From: Amycolatopsis sp. DSM 110486
GTDB taxonomy: Bacteria; Actinomycetota; Actinomycetes; Mycobacteriales; Pseudonocardiaceae
Direction of reading: 5' to 3'
DNA length: 64,000 nt
NCBI RefSeq assembly: GCF_019468465.1
Contig: NZ_CP080519.1
Coordinates: 4,107,001-4,171,000, forward strand
A program made the translations under genes and the position numbers. This document shows, one piece after another, positions 8,229 to 19,753 of this stretch. Position 1 is the stretch's first letter. Each line of letters starts with the position of its first letter. Below the pieces are notes generated by a model. It saw only the letters and a program-made list of their open reading frames with translations, was not told the DNA's origin and ran no database searches.

Positions 8229-8831
8229 CGAGACGGGCGGCGCCCGGGGGCCGAGGGGGCTGCCGGACGCCGTCTGCCGGGCGGGTTCAGGGGAGGAGCC
8301 GTCCGGCCGGGTCCGATGGGGAGCGGACCCGTAGAAGAGGGAGGGGAGCGCCGGCCGGTGCGGGTGCACGCCCGCGCCGGTCGGTGCACGAAGTCGCTTT
8401 GGCTGGGACGGGCCACAGGGGGAGCCGGCTCAGCACAAACGCCGACCATGACGACCAGCGCCGGTCCACCGGATCGGGTGACCGACCCGGCCGGAGGACC
8501 AGAACGGTCCACGACGAGCCGGTCCGCCACCGCGGACCACGAGGACGGGAACCGGTGCACCACGCCGGCTCACCGAAACCGGGCGACCGAGGACCGGCCC
8601 ACCAGGCCGGCCCGCGGATAACCGGACCACCGAGAACCCGACCGTGACCCACCGATCCACAGCACCGCGACCCACCGATCCACAGACGACCCACCACACC
8701 GGCCCACTACCCGAGTAAGTGACCCGATGTATCCCAACCCTTCCTGTCTGCTCCTTCCCCGAGAAGGCCCCCGAGACAGACCCACGACACCGCCGCCGAA
8801 CGCAACGCGCCTCGCGAGCGAGGCAGATACG
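8229..8831. other. 600-bp GC-rich gap before the sigma-factor gene
   Basis: No convincing gene. The stretch is very rich in CCGG, GACC and CCACC words and contains a 17-bp direct repeat (8646-8685). The promoter of the ECF sigma/CHAT module should be here, but I cannot point to a clear -35/-10 pair. Confidence 0.45.
8646..8685. repeat. two direct repeats, 23-bp period
   Basis: GACCCACCGATCCACAG occurs at 8646-8662 and again at 8669-8685. The element lies about 150 bp upstream of the ECF sigma start and could be a protein-binding site. Each copy contains GATCCACAG. Confidence 0.5.
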
Positions 8832-9437
8832 GTGACCGACGTGCAAACCACCGAGGTAGACCCGCCATGGGAAGGCCTGACCGGCGTCGACCTGCACGCT
8901 GCCTGCATGGAGGCGGCGCGGGGCGGTGACCGGCGGGCGATGGCGAAACTCGTCGACGAGCTGACGCCGCTCGTCTGGCACGTCGCGCGCGCGAACGGGC
9001 TGAACCGCCAGGTCGCCGAGGACGTCGTGCAGACCGTGTGGCTCGCTCTGTTCAGCCAGCTGGAGAAGCTGCGCGATCCGCGCGCGCTGGCCGCCTGGCT
9101 GATCACCACCGCGAGACGCGAAGCAGCCCACCCGTACGGGCGCCGCGTCCAGCCGGTGCCGTTGAGCGACGAGGTCGCCGAGAACCTCGAAAGCACCCAT
9201 CCCGCGCCCGAAGACGAAGCCGTGCGTGCCGACAACGACCGACGGGTCTGGCGCGCCTTCCTCCGGCTGCCCACCCGCTGCCAGGAACTGCTTCGCCTCA
9301 CTGTTCTCGCCGGCCGCGCCGAATACCAGGCGGTGGCCGACGCGATGCGGATGCCACGCGGCAGCATCGGACCCACCAGGGGTCGTTGCCTCGACACGAT
9401 GCGCGATCTCCTCGCAGGAGAAGGGGGTGGCCGATGA
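8832..9437 (+). CDS. ECF-type RNA polymerase sigma factor
   Basis: 201 residues from GTG 8832; upstream in-frame codons exist but the N-terminal extension would be low complexity. Sigma region 2 is at about residues 37-99 (LTPLVWHVARANGLNRQVAE with DVVQTVWLALF, the core-binding and -10 helices). Region 4 is at about 139-194 (LPTRCQELLRL then a helix-turn-helix ending in GSIGPTRGRCL). No anti-sigma factor is adjacent. Instead the stop overlaps the next gene in ATGA, and a TPR-CHAT protein follows. It probably directs transcription of this module or of unlinked genes. Family secure; regulon unknown. Confidence 0.88.
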   Translation: MTDVQTTEVDPPWEGLTGVDLHAACMEAARGGDRRAMAKLVDELTPLVWHVARANGLNRQVAEDVVQTVWLALFSQLEKLRDPRALAAWLITTARREAAHPYGRRVQPVPLSDEVAENLESTHPAPEDEAVRADNDRRVWRAFLRLPTRCQELLRLTVLAGRAEYQAVADAMRMPRGSIGPTRGRCLDTMRDLLAGEGGGR

Positions 9438-9916
9438 ACGACATCGGCGTGCCGGGAAGTGGCAGCGCTCTGCCTGACGACGAGACGCTGCTTGCCGACC
9501 TAGGCCGTTTCCTCGACGAGCTGGACCCGCCGCCGGACGACCTGGTACAGCGGGTCCAGTTCGCGCTCGAACTGGAGAACCTCGACGTCGAGATCGCGCG
9601 CTGGGAGCGTGCCGGCGAGCTCGCCGGCGTCCGCAGCACGGCCACGGGCACGATCACGTTCACGGTCAGCGACCTGACGGTGATGATCAACCTCACTCGC
9701 ATCGGCAAGCTGCACCGGATCGACGGCTGGCTCGCGCCCGCCGGCGAGTACGAGGTGGAGATGCGCGTGGCCGACGAGGGCACGTTCTCCACCGTCGCCG
9801 ACGAGGGCGGCCGGTTCGTGCTCGAGAACGTGCCGTGCGGGACCACGCAGATCCTGGTGCACCTCGGTGAGGGACCGCGCCGCCGGACCGTCGTGACTCC
9901 CACGGTCGTGCTCTAG
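9434..9916 (+). CDS. small beta-sandwich protein of the sigma-CHAT module
   Basis: 160 residues. ATG 9434 overlaps the sigma-factor stop (ATGA). The N-terminal 60 residues are acidic and helical (DETLLADLGRFLDELDPPPD), ending near ARWERAGELAG. The C-terminal 95 residues are beta-rich: TGTITFTVSDLTVMINLT, GWLAPAGEYEVEMRV, GGRFVLENVPCGTTQILVHL. The last segment resembles carboxypeptidase-regulatory-like beta-sandwich domains. There is no signal peptide or membrane helix. Its place between sigma factor and CHAT protein suggests a partner, target or regulator of either, for example a cytosolic anti-sigma-like protein. Function unproven. Confidence 0.72.
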   Translation: MNDIGVPGSGSALPDDETLLADLGRFLDELDPPPDDLVQRVQFALELENLDVEIARWERAGELAGVRSTATGTITFTVSDLTVMINLTRIGKLHRIDGWLAPAGEYEVEMRVADEGTFSTVADEGGRFVLENVPCGTTQILVHLGEGPRRRTVVTPTVVL

Positions 9917-9967
9917 AACCCGGACGGGCGTTACGGCGTGTCACGTGAGTGTGCTCAGATAGAGCGC

Positions 9968-12559
9968 GTGTCCGCGCCGTCGTCTCTTTCCGATCGAGTG
10001 ATCGCGGAGGCGTCCGACTTGTACGCGCGGGGCCGAGCGGCCTCGTTCGACCAGCGGCCCGTGGTCGCTGTGCGCTTGTTCCGGCGCGCACTGAACCGCG
10101 TCTCGCGTGGTGAAGCTCCGGCTTCGCTGGAGATCCAGGTCCGGGTTCTCATCAGCCTGGGCGCGGCGGACGCCGAGGTGACGTCGACCGAGGCCGGTCT
10201 CGCACGCCTGGCGGCGGCGGAGACGGCGCGGCAACGCCTGCCCGCGGGCGAGACGCGTGCCGAGCTCGGGTTGATCGTCAACCTCCAGCGGGCTGTCGTG
10301 GTGATGCGCGCGGGCCGGTTCGCGGAAGCGCTCGTGCTCTACGACACCGTGATGCCGCAGCTCGAAGTCGGTGATCAGCTGCTGTTCTTGCGCACGCTCA
10401 ACAACCGCGCGCTTGTGCACATGGCGCTGAACCAGCCGGCCGCGGCGCAGGCGGACCTGGTGCGCGCGCTCGAGTTGTCACTCGCGCTCGGCCAGCCGCG
10501 GCTCGAGGGCAAGATCCGGCAGAACCTCGGTGATCACGCCCAATTGCTCGGGGACGTCCCGCAAGCGTTGTTCCACTACGAAGAGGCAGCCCGGATCTTC
10601 GTCGACTTCTTCGAGGAAGAGTCACCCGGTTCGCTGGCGGTGGTGCGGCTCGACCAGGCCCGGGCGCTGCTCACCGCGGGTCTCGGTGAGGAAGCGGCGC
10701 GCCACCTCGACGAGGCGCTGCCCCAGCTGCGCGCGAACGGGTCGGGCCAGCACATCGCCGAGGCCGAAGTCGCCCGCGCCGCCGCCGCGCTGCTGGAAGG
10801 CGACTTCGCGCTGGCGCGCAAGTTCGCATCCGATGCGCGGCGCCGGTTCCTGCGCCGCGGCAACACGACGTGGGCCGAGATCGCCGGCCTCGCCCGGTTC
10901 CGCGCCGACGCCCACAAGATCCTCAGCACCCGCGACGCCCGGTCGACCGCGCGGCTGCCGGCCGACCTCGTGGCGCTGGCCGAACGCCTGTCTGCGCTGG
11001 GGGTGCGGGACGAGGCGGCTGTGGCGCGGTTGCTCGCCGTGCGGCTCCTGTTGCGGCGCGAGGAGTTCGACGAGGCCGCGAAAGTGCTGGCCGGCGTGCC
11101 GAAGCCGCGCGAGACGGCGCCGATCGACCACCGGATGCTGTTCCGGCTGTGCCGCGCGGAGCTGGCCGTGGCCACGGGTCGGCCGCGGTCCGCGCTCGCG
11201 CAGGCGCGCGCCGGCCTTCGCGAGCTGGGCATGATCCGCGACCGCATGGGCGGGCTCGACCTGGTGTGCGGCACGGCCGTGCACGGCGAAGAGCTGGGCC
11301 GGCTCGCGATGCGGCTCGTGCTGCGCCGCGCCCGCAACAACGCCGCAGGTGCGCGCCGCATGTTCGCGTGGCTGGAGCGCACGCGCGCGCAGGTCTACCG
11401 CTACGAGCCGCTGCCCGTGATCGAGGATCCCGTGCTGTCGAAGCACATCACGGAGATGCGGCACCTGCAGCGCTCGATCCAGCGCGCCCGGGCCGAGGGC
11501 GAGCCTGTGAAGGCGCTGGAGCAGCGATATTCCGCGCTGCAGCACGAAGCGAGCCGGCTCGGCTGGTACACGAGCCCGTGGGGCCGGCCGCGGCCGGTCG
11601 CCACGCCGGACGAGGTCGTGGAGCAGCTCGGCGACCGCGTGCTCGTGAGCCTGGTGCCCTACAACGGGCAGCTGTACTCGGTGGTCGTCGACCGCGGGTC
11701 GTTCCGGCTGCTGAAGCTCGGGCCGTACGAGGACATCGTGGAGACGGCGAAGCAGCTGCACGCCGACCTCGACGCGCTGGCGCCTGACCACCTGCCGCCG
11801 ATGCTGGCCGAGACGGTGGCGGCTTCCGCCGTCCGGCGCGCGGACAAGCTCGACGCGCTGATCTCCGCGTCGCTGGTCAAGACGCTCGACGATCGCGAGC
11901 TCGTGATCGTCCCCATCGGACAGCTGTACGCGATGCCGTGGGGTGCGCTGCCGTCGCTGCGTGGCCACGCGGTGTCCATCGCGCCGTCGGCCACCGCGTG
12001 GATCACCGCCAAACGTGCCACCGACGCCGGCGCCGTGCTGCTCGCCGGCGGCCCCGGCGTGCCCGGCGCGGTCGGTGAGGTGAGCAAACTCCGCTCGGTC
12101 TACCCGGACGCCCGCCTCGTCGACGGCTCCGATGCCACCAGCTCCGCCGTCCTCGCCGCCCTCGATGGCACCCGCCTGGCCCACCTCGTCGCCCACGGTG
12201 CCCACGAGCCGGCCAACGCGTTGTTCTCCCGCCTCGAACTCGTCGACGGCCCGCTCTTCGCCCACGAGACCTCACGCCTCGCGAACCCGCCCGAACGCGT
12301 CGTCCTCGCGGCCTGCGAACTGGCCATGAGCCACATCCGCCCGGGCGAAGAAGCCCTCGGCTTCGCCGGCACGCTGCTGGCCAGCGGCTCCCGCACGGTC
12401 ATCGGCGCCGTCGCCCGCGTCGGCGACCGCGCGGCGGCGGACACGATGGCCGACCTGCACCGGCGGCTGGCCGACGGCGCGCCGCCCGCGCTGGCTCTGG
12501 CGGAGGCCATCGCCGTGGACCCGCTGCGGCGGCCCTTCGTGTGCCTGGGCGCGGGCTGA
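9968..12559 (+). CDS. TPR-CHAT domain protein (caspase-like protease fold)
   Basis: 863 residues from GTG 9968; GTG 9938 is an equally weak alternative. The first 450 residues are helical repeats of TPR type (for example ALVLYDTVMPQLEVG, NRALVHMALNQPAAAQADLV, GDVPQALFHYEEAARIF). A basic helical linker follows (RHLQRSIQRARAEGEP). The C-terminal 270 residues are a CHAT domain: strand-turn with His 743 (HLVAHGAH) and Cys 783 (VVLAACELA), then GFAGTLLASGSRTVIGAV. The His/Cys dyad of the caspase/separase clan is intact, so a working protease is likely. TPR repeats would recruit partners or sense a signal. It is encoded with an ECF sigma factor and a small beta-rich protein, suggesting a stress or conflict module. 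Confidence 0.87.
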   Translation: MSAPSSLSDRVIAEASDLYARGRAASFDQRPVVAVRLFRRALNRVSRGEAPASLEIQVRVLISLGAADAEVTSTEAGLARLAAAETARQRLPAGETRAELGLIVNLQRAVVVMRAGRFAEALVLYDTVMPQLEVGDQLLFLRTLNNRALVHMALNQPAAAQADLVRALELSLALGQPRLEGKIRQNLGDHAQLLGDVPQALFHYEEAARIFVDFFEEESPGSLAVVRLDQARALLTAGLGEEAARHLDEALPQLRANGSGQHIAEAEVARAAAALLEGDFALARKFASDARRRFLRRGNTTWAEIAGLARFRADAHKILSTRDARSTARLPADLVALAERLSALGVRDEAAVARLLAVRLLLRREEFDEAAKVLAGVPKPRETAPIDHRMLFRLCRAELAVATGRPRSALAQARAGLRELGMIRDRMGGLDLVCGTAVHGEELGRLAMRLVLRRARNNAAGARRMFAWLERTRAQVYRYEPLPVIEDPVLSKHITEMRHLQRSIQRARAEGEPVKALEQRYSALQHEASRLGWYTSPWGRPRPVATPDEVVEQLGDRVLVSLVPYNGQLYSVVVDRGSFRLLKLGPYEDIVETAKQLHADLDALAPDHLPPMLAETVAASAVRRADKLDALISASLVKTLDDRELVIVPIGQLYAMPWGALPSLRGHAVSIAPSATAWITAKRATDAGAVLLAGGPGVPGAVGEVSKLRSVYPDARLVDGSDATSSAVLAALDGTRLAHLVAHGAHEPANALFSRLELVDGPLFAHETSRLANPPERVVLAACELAMSHIRPGEEALGFAGTLLASGSRTVIGAVARVGDRAAADTMADLHRRLADGAPPALALAEAIAVDPLRRPFVCLGAG

Positions 12560-12563
12560 AGAA

Positions 12564-13331
12564 CTAGCCCAGGAAATCCGCCAGCGGCACCGGCGTCAGG
12601 CCGTCCTTCTTCGCCTGCGCCAGAAAAGCTTCGTAGTCTTCCTTGAACGTCTTGCGGAAGTGCATCAGCACGATGTCGCCAGGGCGGAGCTTGTCGCCGA
12701 CCTGGAACTGGACATGGCCGTCGTTCACCGCGGCGGACCACAGCACGGCGACGCGCATGCCGCAGAGCTGGGCGGCGTGCAGGGTGTTCTGGTCGTAGTT
12801 GCCGAACGGCGGGCGGAACAACACCGGGCGCACGCCGAGCTCGTGCTGGAAGTCGTCGGCGTCGTCGCAGATCTGCTTTTGCTGGTAGGCCAGCGGTTTG
12901 CCCTTGAGGTTCGGGTGGTCGACGGTGTGGTCGCCCAGCGTCGCGCCCGTCGAGTCCAAAATGGACTTGAAGTAGGCCTCGTGGCCCTTCACGTAGCGCT
13001 GGTTCAGGAACAGCACCGGGTGCCCGCCCGACTGCTGGATCAGGCCCGGCGCCGAGGGATCCTTGACGGCGCCGTCGTCCATGGTGATGAACACGTACGG
13101 CTTGGTGGTGGTGATGCGGCGGACCACGCCGACCTTGCCGTCGGCGATGGAGGGTGCCTTCTGTTGCACCGTGCCGAACGGGTACGGCCCCGACGGAACC
13201 GCCGGGTGCACAGCGCCGGGCGCGGGGTTCGGCTGGCTAGGCGGCGGCGCGACAACCGGTGCCGGCGCGGAACAAGCCGCCACCACGAACAACCCGGCCA
13301 CCGCAGAACCCAGCTTCGTCACGCGTTTCAC
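12564..13331 (-). CDS. lipoprotein polysaccharide deacetylase (NodB/CE4)
   Basis: 255 residues from GTG 13331. Signal peptide and lipobox VAAC (Cys 20) place it on the outer face of the membrane, followed by a Pro-rich linker. The NodB motifs are all recognisable: ITMDDG (motif 1, catalytic and metal Asp), HTVDH (motif 2, metal His pair), RPPFGNYD (motif 3), and LWSAAVND and DIVLMHF (motifs 4 and 5). It should be a metal-dependent deacetylase acting on peptidoglycan or another cell-wall glycan. It converges with the CHAT gene, with four bases between stops. Confidence 0.88.
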   Translation of the reverse strand: MKRVTKLGSAVAGLFVVAACSAPAPVVAPPPSQPNPAPGAVHPAVPSGPYPFGTVQQKAPSIADGKVGVVRRITTTKPYVFITMDDGAVKDPSAPGLIQQSGGHPVLFLNQRYVKGHEAYFKSILDSTGATLGDHTVDHPNLKGKPLAYQQKQICDDADDFQHELGVRPVLFRPPFGNYDQNTLHAAQLCGMRVAVLWSAAVNDGHVQFQVGDKLRPGDIVLMHFRKTFKEDYEAFLAQAKKDGLTPVPLADFLG

Positions 13332-13391
13332 ACGAGGGGAGACGTCGAGACCTCGGCTGGAGTTGAACCGCTGTGGCCCAGCGCACCCGGG

Positions 13392-13844
13392 TCAGCGCCC
13401 GGAGTCGGCCGCTTTGACCAGTTGCGCCGAAAGGATCCGGATCGCACCGCGCAGTGCAGCGGCGGCGAAAGCTCCGGTTCCGGGCACGGACTCGGTGAAC
13501 GAGCCCGTCCAGCGCAGGTCCGTGCCGCCCGCGGTGTTCGGGGTGAAGAACACCTCCGCGCGGTAGTCGCGCACCGGCCCGGAGCCGTCGAAGGTGTAGA
13601 CGTGGCGCCGGTCGGGCTCGTACTCCACCGTCTTCTCCCGCAGCAGCACCGGCCACAGTCCCACCTCGCGGACGGCGCCGACGCCGTTGGGATCGTCGTC
13701 ACCCCGCCGCGCCCAGCGCGCCTGCACGATCAGCGGCCGGCCCCACTTCGACCACAGCGGACCCTCGGTTTCCAGGCGGAACAGGACTTCCGGCGGCGCC
13801 GTACTGACGCGGTTGACCTCGAACGAGTACGTGCGGCCCGGCAT
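13392..13844 (-). CDS. SRPBCC (START-like) family protein
   Basis: 150 residues from ATG 13844, preceded by GGAAGGGG. The sequence has the alternating strand pattern of the Bet v1/SRPBCC fold: YSFEVNRVSTAPPEVLFRL, WSKWGRP, GVGAVREVGLWPVLLREKTV, YTFDGSGPVRDYRAEVFF, DLRWTGSFTE, and a long C-terminal helix. GVGAVR in the first half and PGTGAFAAAAL in the last helix are typical of polyketide-cyclase/dehydrase-like members. Such proteins bind hydrophobic ligands. No partner gene indicates which. Transcribed divergently from the FUSC gene from a good promoter at 13876-13907. Confidence 0.78.
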   Translation of the reverse strand: MPGRTYSFEVNRVSTAPPEVLFRLETEGPLWSKWGRPLIVQARWARRGDDDPNGVGAVREVGLWPVLLREKTVEYEPDRRHVYTFDGSGPVRDYRAEVFFTPNTAGGTDLRWTGSFTESVPGTGAFAAAALRGAIRILSAQLVKAADSGR

Positions 13845-13875
13845 CGTCGGCCCCTTCCGTCTTGTTGACAGGGTG

Positions 13876-13907
13876 ATAATTAACCCGAGACGCTCAGCGT
13901 AGGTCAA
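13876..13907 (-). promoter_or_regulatory. housekeeping-type promoter of the SRPBCC gene
   Basis: On the minus strand TTGACC (-35, 13907-13902), 18-19 bases, then TTAATTAT (-10, about 13883-13876). It stands out as the only AT-rich patch in the gap between divergent starts at 13844 and 13917 and leaves a leader of about 25 bases with a good ribosome binding site. Confidence 0.5.
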
Positions 13908-13916
13908 GATGGGTGC

Positions 13917-15878
13917 GTGAGCCGCCCCGACTTCGCCGCGCCGCACTGGCTGGTCCAGCTCCTCCGCTCAAAACCGGTCCCGGTCCCGTGGAACATGGTC
14001 GCCCGCGCGGTCCTCGCGCTCGCCACCCCACTGGCCGTCGCGTACGCGGCCGGCGACATCGGCGTGGGTGCCCTGGTTTCCACCGGCGCGCTGCCCGCCG
14101 TGTTGTCCGAGGCCGCCGGGCCGTACCGCTACCGCGCCCGCCGGCTGGGCGGCGCGACGCTCGCGGCGGCCGGCGGCTACCTCGTCGGCCTGCTCACGGG
14201 CGCGGTGCCGGCGTGGTCGATCCCGGCGATCGTGGTGATCGCCGCGGTGTCGGCGCTGATCAGCGCGGCCGGCAGCAACGCGTCGGTGGCGGCGCTGCAG
14301 ATGTTCGTCTTCTGCGTGCTCGGCACGGCGCAGCACGCGACGGGCCTGAAGGTCGAAGAGCTGTTCGGCTACTTCTGCCTCGGCGCGGCCTGGAGCCTGT
14401 TCGTGGCGCTGGTGACGTGGACGGTCCGCGGCACGAGCCCCGAACGCACCGCCGTCGCGCAGGTCTACATCGAGCTCGCCGCGATGCTGTCGGCCACCGA
14501 CGAGCCGACGTCGCGCGTCGCCCGCAACCAGCTCACCACGGCCATGAGCACCGCGTACGACCGTCTGCTCACCGCGCGCTCGTGGCTCTCGGGCCGCGAC
14601 GCCGCGTACCGCGAGTTGCTGAACCTGCTGTCCGCCACCACTCCGGCCGTGGAGGCGTCCGTCGCGATGGTCAACGCGGGGCACCGGCCGCCGCCCGAGG
14701 TCATCGACTACCTCACCGGCGCGGCCGCGTCCGTGCTCGCGACCCAGCCGCTGCCCGCGCCGCCGCCGATGCCCGAGGACGACCTCGACCCGGTCGAGTC
14801 CGCGCTCTACGCCGGCCTCGCCCGCATCGAGAAGGGCGACAACCGGCAACGACGTGCGCCCGCCTCGCCGTATCAGCGTCTTCGCGAGTGGTTCGGCTCG
14901 CTCGCCTCCGGCCCGCTGACGTGGCTCGTCGCCCTGCGGCTCACGGTATGCGTGGCGGTGGCCGAGGTCGTGGCGCTGATGGTGCCGTTCGAGCGCTCGT
15001 ACTGGATCACGCTCACGGTCGGCGTGGTGCTGAAACCCGACTTCGGCTCGGTCTTCGGCCGCGCGCTGCTGCGCGGCATGGGCACGATCGCAGGCGTCGG
15101 CATCGGCGCGATCGTGCTCGCCATCGGCGCGCGCGGCTGGGTGCTGGTGGTGCTGATCGCTCTGTTCGCCGGCGGCGCCGCGATCGGGAAGGTGCGCAAC
15201 TACGGCATGCTCGGCACCTTCGTGACGCCGCTGATCATCCTGCAGATGGACCTGGCTCAGACGGGCAGCTGGTCGGTCGTCCTCGCGCGGTTGCTGGACA
15301 CCGTCACCGGCTGCGTGATCGTGCTGCTGATCGGCTACCTGCTCTGGCCCGGCTCCCGCCGCCCGCGGGTCGGCGGCCGGCTGGCGGACAGCTTCGACAC
15401 CGTCGCGGCTTACGTCCAAGCCGCCCTCGTCCTCAACTCGACCCCCGAGGCCCGGCTGGCCCGTTCACGCTCCCGCCGCGCGGCCTACCGCGCGCTCGCG
15501 GACCTGCGCACGGCGTTCCAGCAGGTGATCGTGGAGCCCTCACCCGCGGGCCGACACGCCGTGGCGTGGTGGCCGGTGATCGCGGGGCTCGAGCGCGTGG
15601 CGGACGCCGTCACCGAGGTCTCCGTGACGCTCGGCCGCGGCGTGCCGGCCCCGTCACCCGCGGAGATCGTGCTGGTCACCGACGCCTTGGCCGAGCTCGC
15701 GGCGGCCGTGCGTGAGCAACGTGAGCCAGGGTCGGTGCCCCTGCCCGACAGCGCGCAGCTCTCCGGCGTCGTCGACCAGCTCGGCTCGACGTTCGACGCG
15801 GTGCGCGGTCCGGACCTCGTGGAAACCGCCCCGCTGCGGCTGGTGCGCCGGTTCCTGCCCTACCACCGGCGCACCTGA
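13917..15878 (+). CDS. FUSC-family membrane transporter
   Basis: 653 residues from GTG 13917. Two blocks of about six membrane helices (residues about 25-165 and 335-480) are each followed by a soluble helical domain. The second block contains the FUSC hallmark strand of short helices (LTVCVAVAEVVALMVPFERS, YWITLTVGVVLKPDFGSVFG). This layout matches fusaric-acid-resistance/YccS-type aromatic-acid exporters. YWITLTVGVVLKPD in particular is the family signature. It probably exports aromatic or other organic acids. It stands alone between a divergent SRPBCC gene and a convergent antitoxin-like gene. Confidence 0.86.
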   Translation: MSRPDFAAPHWLVQLLRSKPVPVPWNMVARAVLALATPLAVAYAAGDIGVGALVSTGALPAVLSEAAGPYRYRARRLGGATLAAAGGYLVGLLTGAVPAWSIPAIVVIAAVSALISAAGSNASVAALQMFVFCVLGTAQHATGLKVEELFGYFCLGAAWSLFVALVTWTVRGTSPERTAVAQVYIELAAMLSATDEPTSRVARNQLTTAMSTAYDRLLTARSWLSGRDAAYRELLNLLSATTPAVEASVAMVNAGHRPPPEVIDYLTGAAASVLATQPLPAPPPMPEDDLDPVESALYAGLARIEKGDNRQRRAPASPYQRLREWFGSLASGPLTWLVALRLTVCVAVAEVVALMVPFERSYWITLTVGVVLKPDFGSVFGRALLRGMGTIAGVGIGAIVLAIGARGWVLVVLIALFAGGAAIGKVRNYGMLGTFVTPLIILQMDLAQTGSWSVVLARLLDTVTGCVIVLLIGYLLWPGSRRPRVGGRLADSFDTVAAYVQAALVLNSTPEARLARSRSRRAAYRALADLRTAFQQVIVEPSPAGRHAVAWWPVIAGLERVADAVTEVSVTLGRGVPAPSPAEIVLVTDALAELAAAVREQREPGSVPLPDSAQLSGVVDQLGSTFDAVRGPDLVETAPLRLVRRFLPYHRRT

Positions 15879-15885
15879 CCAACGC

Positions 15886-16119
15886 TTACTGCTGCGGCGG
15901 CTGCGGAGGCTGCTGGTCCTCGTCGGGCTTGTCGGTGCCGGCGAGCTTGCCGAGGAAGTCCTTGGCCTTCTCGACGCCGCCGTCGATCTTCGAGTCGTGG
16001 CCGCTCGTCTTGGACTTGGCGAACCCGGCCGCCTTGTCGAGGCCCTGCTCGATCTTGTCGCTGTTGTCCCGCAGCGCCTCGGTGGCCTTGTTCTTGAGCT
16101 CGTCGAAATTGATGCCCAT
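15886..16119 (-). CDS. MT0933-type antitoxin-like protein
   Basis: 77 residues from ATG 16119 with GGGGAG upstream. It is a highly charged helical protein: ELKNKATEALRDNSDKIEQG, LDKAAGFAKSKTSGH, IDGGVEKAKDFLGKL, then a Gln/Pro-rich tail. This pattern is that of the mycobacterial MT0933/Rv0909 antitoxin family, common as orphans in actinobacteria. No toxin gene is adjacent: upstream is tyrA and downstream the convergent FUSC gene. Role as an antitoxin is therefore doubtful; a stress-related (CsbD-like) role is equally possible. Confidence 0.78.
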   Translation of the reverse strand: MGINFDELKNKATEALRDNSDKIEQGLDKAAGFAKSKTSGHDSKIDGGVEKAKDFLGKLAGTDKPDEDQQPPQPPQQ

Positions 16120-16201
16120 GTTTCGCTCCCCAATCCCGGAGTTGAGACGCCCCCATCGTCACACAACGGATGCCCCCGGCAACTCCGGCGAAATCCCCGG
16201 G

Positions 16202-17179
16202 TTAGTTGACTTCTCCGCCGGCCACGCCGTCGTCCAGCGAGGTGATCCGGCCGCCCCGCTCGCCGAGGCCGATCAGCGCTTCGCGGGCATCCGGGGCGGA
16301 GAGGGTGACGCGGACGCCCGAGCGGGCGGCGTCGTGGGCGGTGGAGTAGGCCAGGGCGCCGTCGTGGCCGGCCTTGATCGTGGCGGCCAGTCCTCCGGTG
16401 GAGGCGAGCGAGCCGCGGGCGGCGCCGAGGCGGCCGAGGGCCTCGTCGACGATGGGCAGCAGCGCGTCGCGGTTGCCTTCGGTCATGGCGCGGACCAGTT
16501 CGGGACTGGAGCCGGCCACGCGGGTGCCGTCGCGATACGAGCCGGCGGCCAGGGACATCGCGAGTGGCCCGCCCTGGGCGCCGATGGTGGCCAGGATCGC
16601 GGCGAACAGGTGCGGCAGGTGCGAGATCCGCGCGACGGTCTCGTCGTGCGAGTCGGCAGGCAGCGGCACCGCGAACGCGCCGACGTCGAGCACCAGCCGG
16701 GTCACCTCGGCCCACGCTTCGAGATCGGTGTCCTCCTCGACGCCGACGACCCACGCCGCGCCCTCGAACAGCGAAGCGTTGCCCGCGAGCCAGCCCGACT
16801 CGGCCGTGCCCGCCATCGGGTGCCCGCCCACGTAGCGCGTGTAAGGCGCGCGCCGGCGTACGGCGTCGAGCATCGGGCCCTTGACGCTCACCACGTCGGT
16901 GAGCACGCAGTGCGGCGCGTGCTGCGCGACCAGCCGCAACAGGTTCTCGACGGCCGGCAGCGGCACGGCGAGCACGATCAGCGCCTCGGCCGACTCCGCC
17001 CGGTGCAGCGCGGCTTCCACGTCAGTGGTCACGTCGTAGCCGGCGCGGCTGGCGGCGTCGGCGTCCACTTCGGACACCGCGGCGCCCCACGTGGTCCTGC
17101 CGCCGGCCACGCTCGCGCGCAGCAGCGACCCGCCGATGAGCCCGAGCCCGATCACGCACACATCTCGCACGGGCCTCAT
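16202..17179 (-). CDS. tyrA: prephenate dehydrogenase
   Basis: 325 residues from ATG 17179. It catalyses oxidative decarboxylation of prephenate to 4-hydroxyphenylpyruvate in tyrosine biosynthesis. The NAD-binding motif GLGLIGGS is at residues 11-18. Conserved catalytic segments are DVVSVKGPML, GGHPMAGTAESG (118-129, substrate-binding His) and ETVARISHLPH in the helical dimerisation domain. There is no chorismate mutase or ACT domain of clear type, although the C-terminal 50 residues could form a small regulatory unit. It lies 22 bases downstream of the FadH-like gene on the same strand and may be co-transcribed. Confidence 0.9.
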   Translation of the reverse strand: MRPVRDVCVIGLGLIGGSLLRASVAGGRTTWGAAVSEVDADAASRAGYDVTTDVEAALHRAESAEALIVLAVPLPAVENLLRLVAQHAPHCVLTDVVSVKGPMLDAVRRRAPYTRYVGGHPMAGTAESGWLAGNASLFEGAAWVVGVEEDTDLEAWAEVTRLVLDVGAFAVPLPADSHDETVARISHLPHLFAAILATIGAQGGPLAMSLAAGSYRDGTRVAGSSPELVRAMTEGNRDALLPIVDEALGRLGAARGSLASTGGLAATIKAGHDGALAYSTAHDAARSGVRVTLSAPDAREALIGLGERGGRITSLDDGVAGGEVN

Positions 17180-17201
17180 CCTGCCAGTGGCCGCAACCCG
17201 G

Positions 17202-19738
<2,537 letters not shown>

Positions 19739-19753
19739 GGCGCTCAGCGTGCT

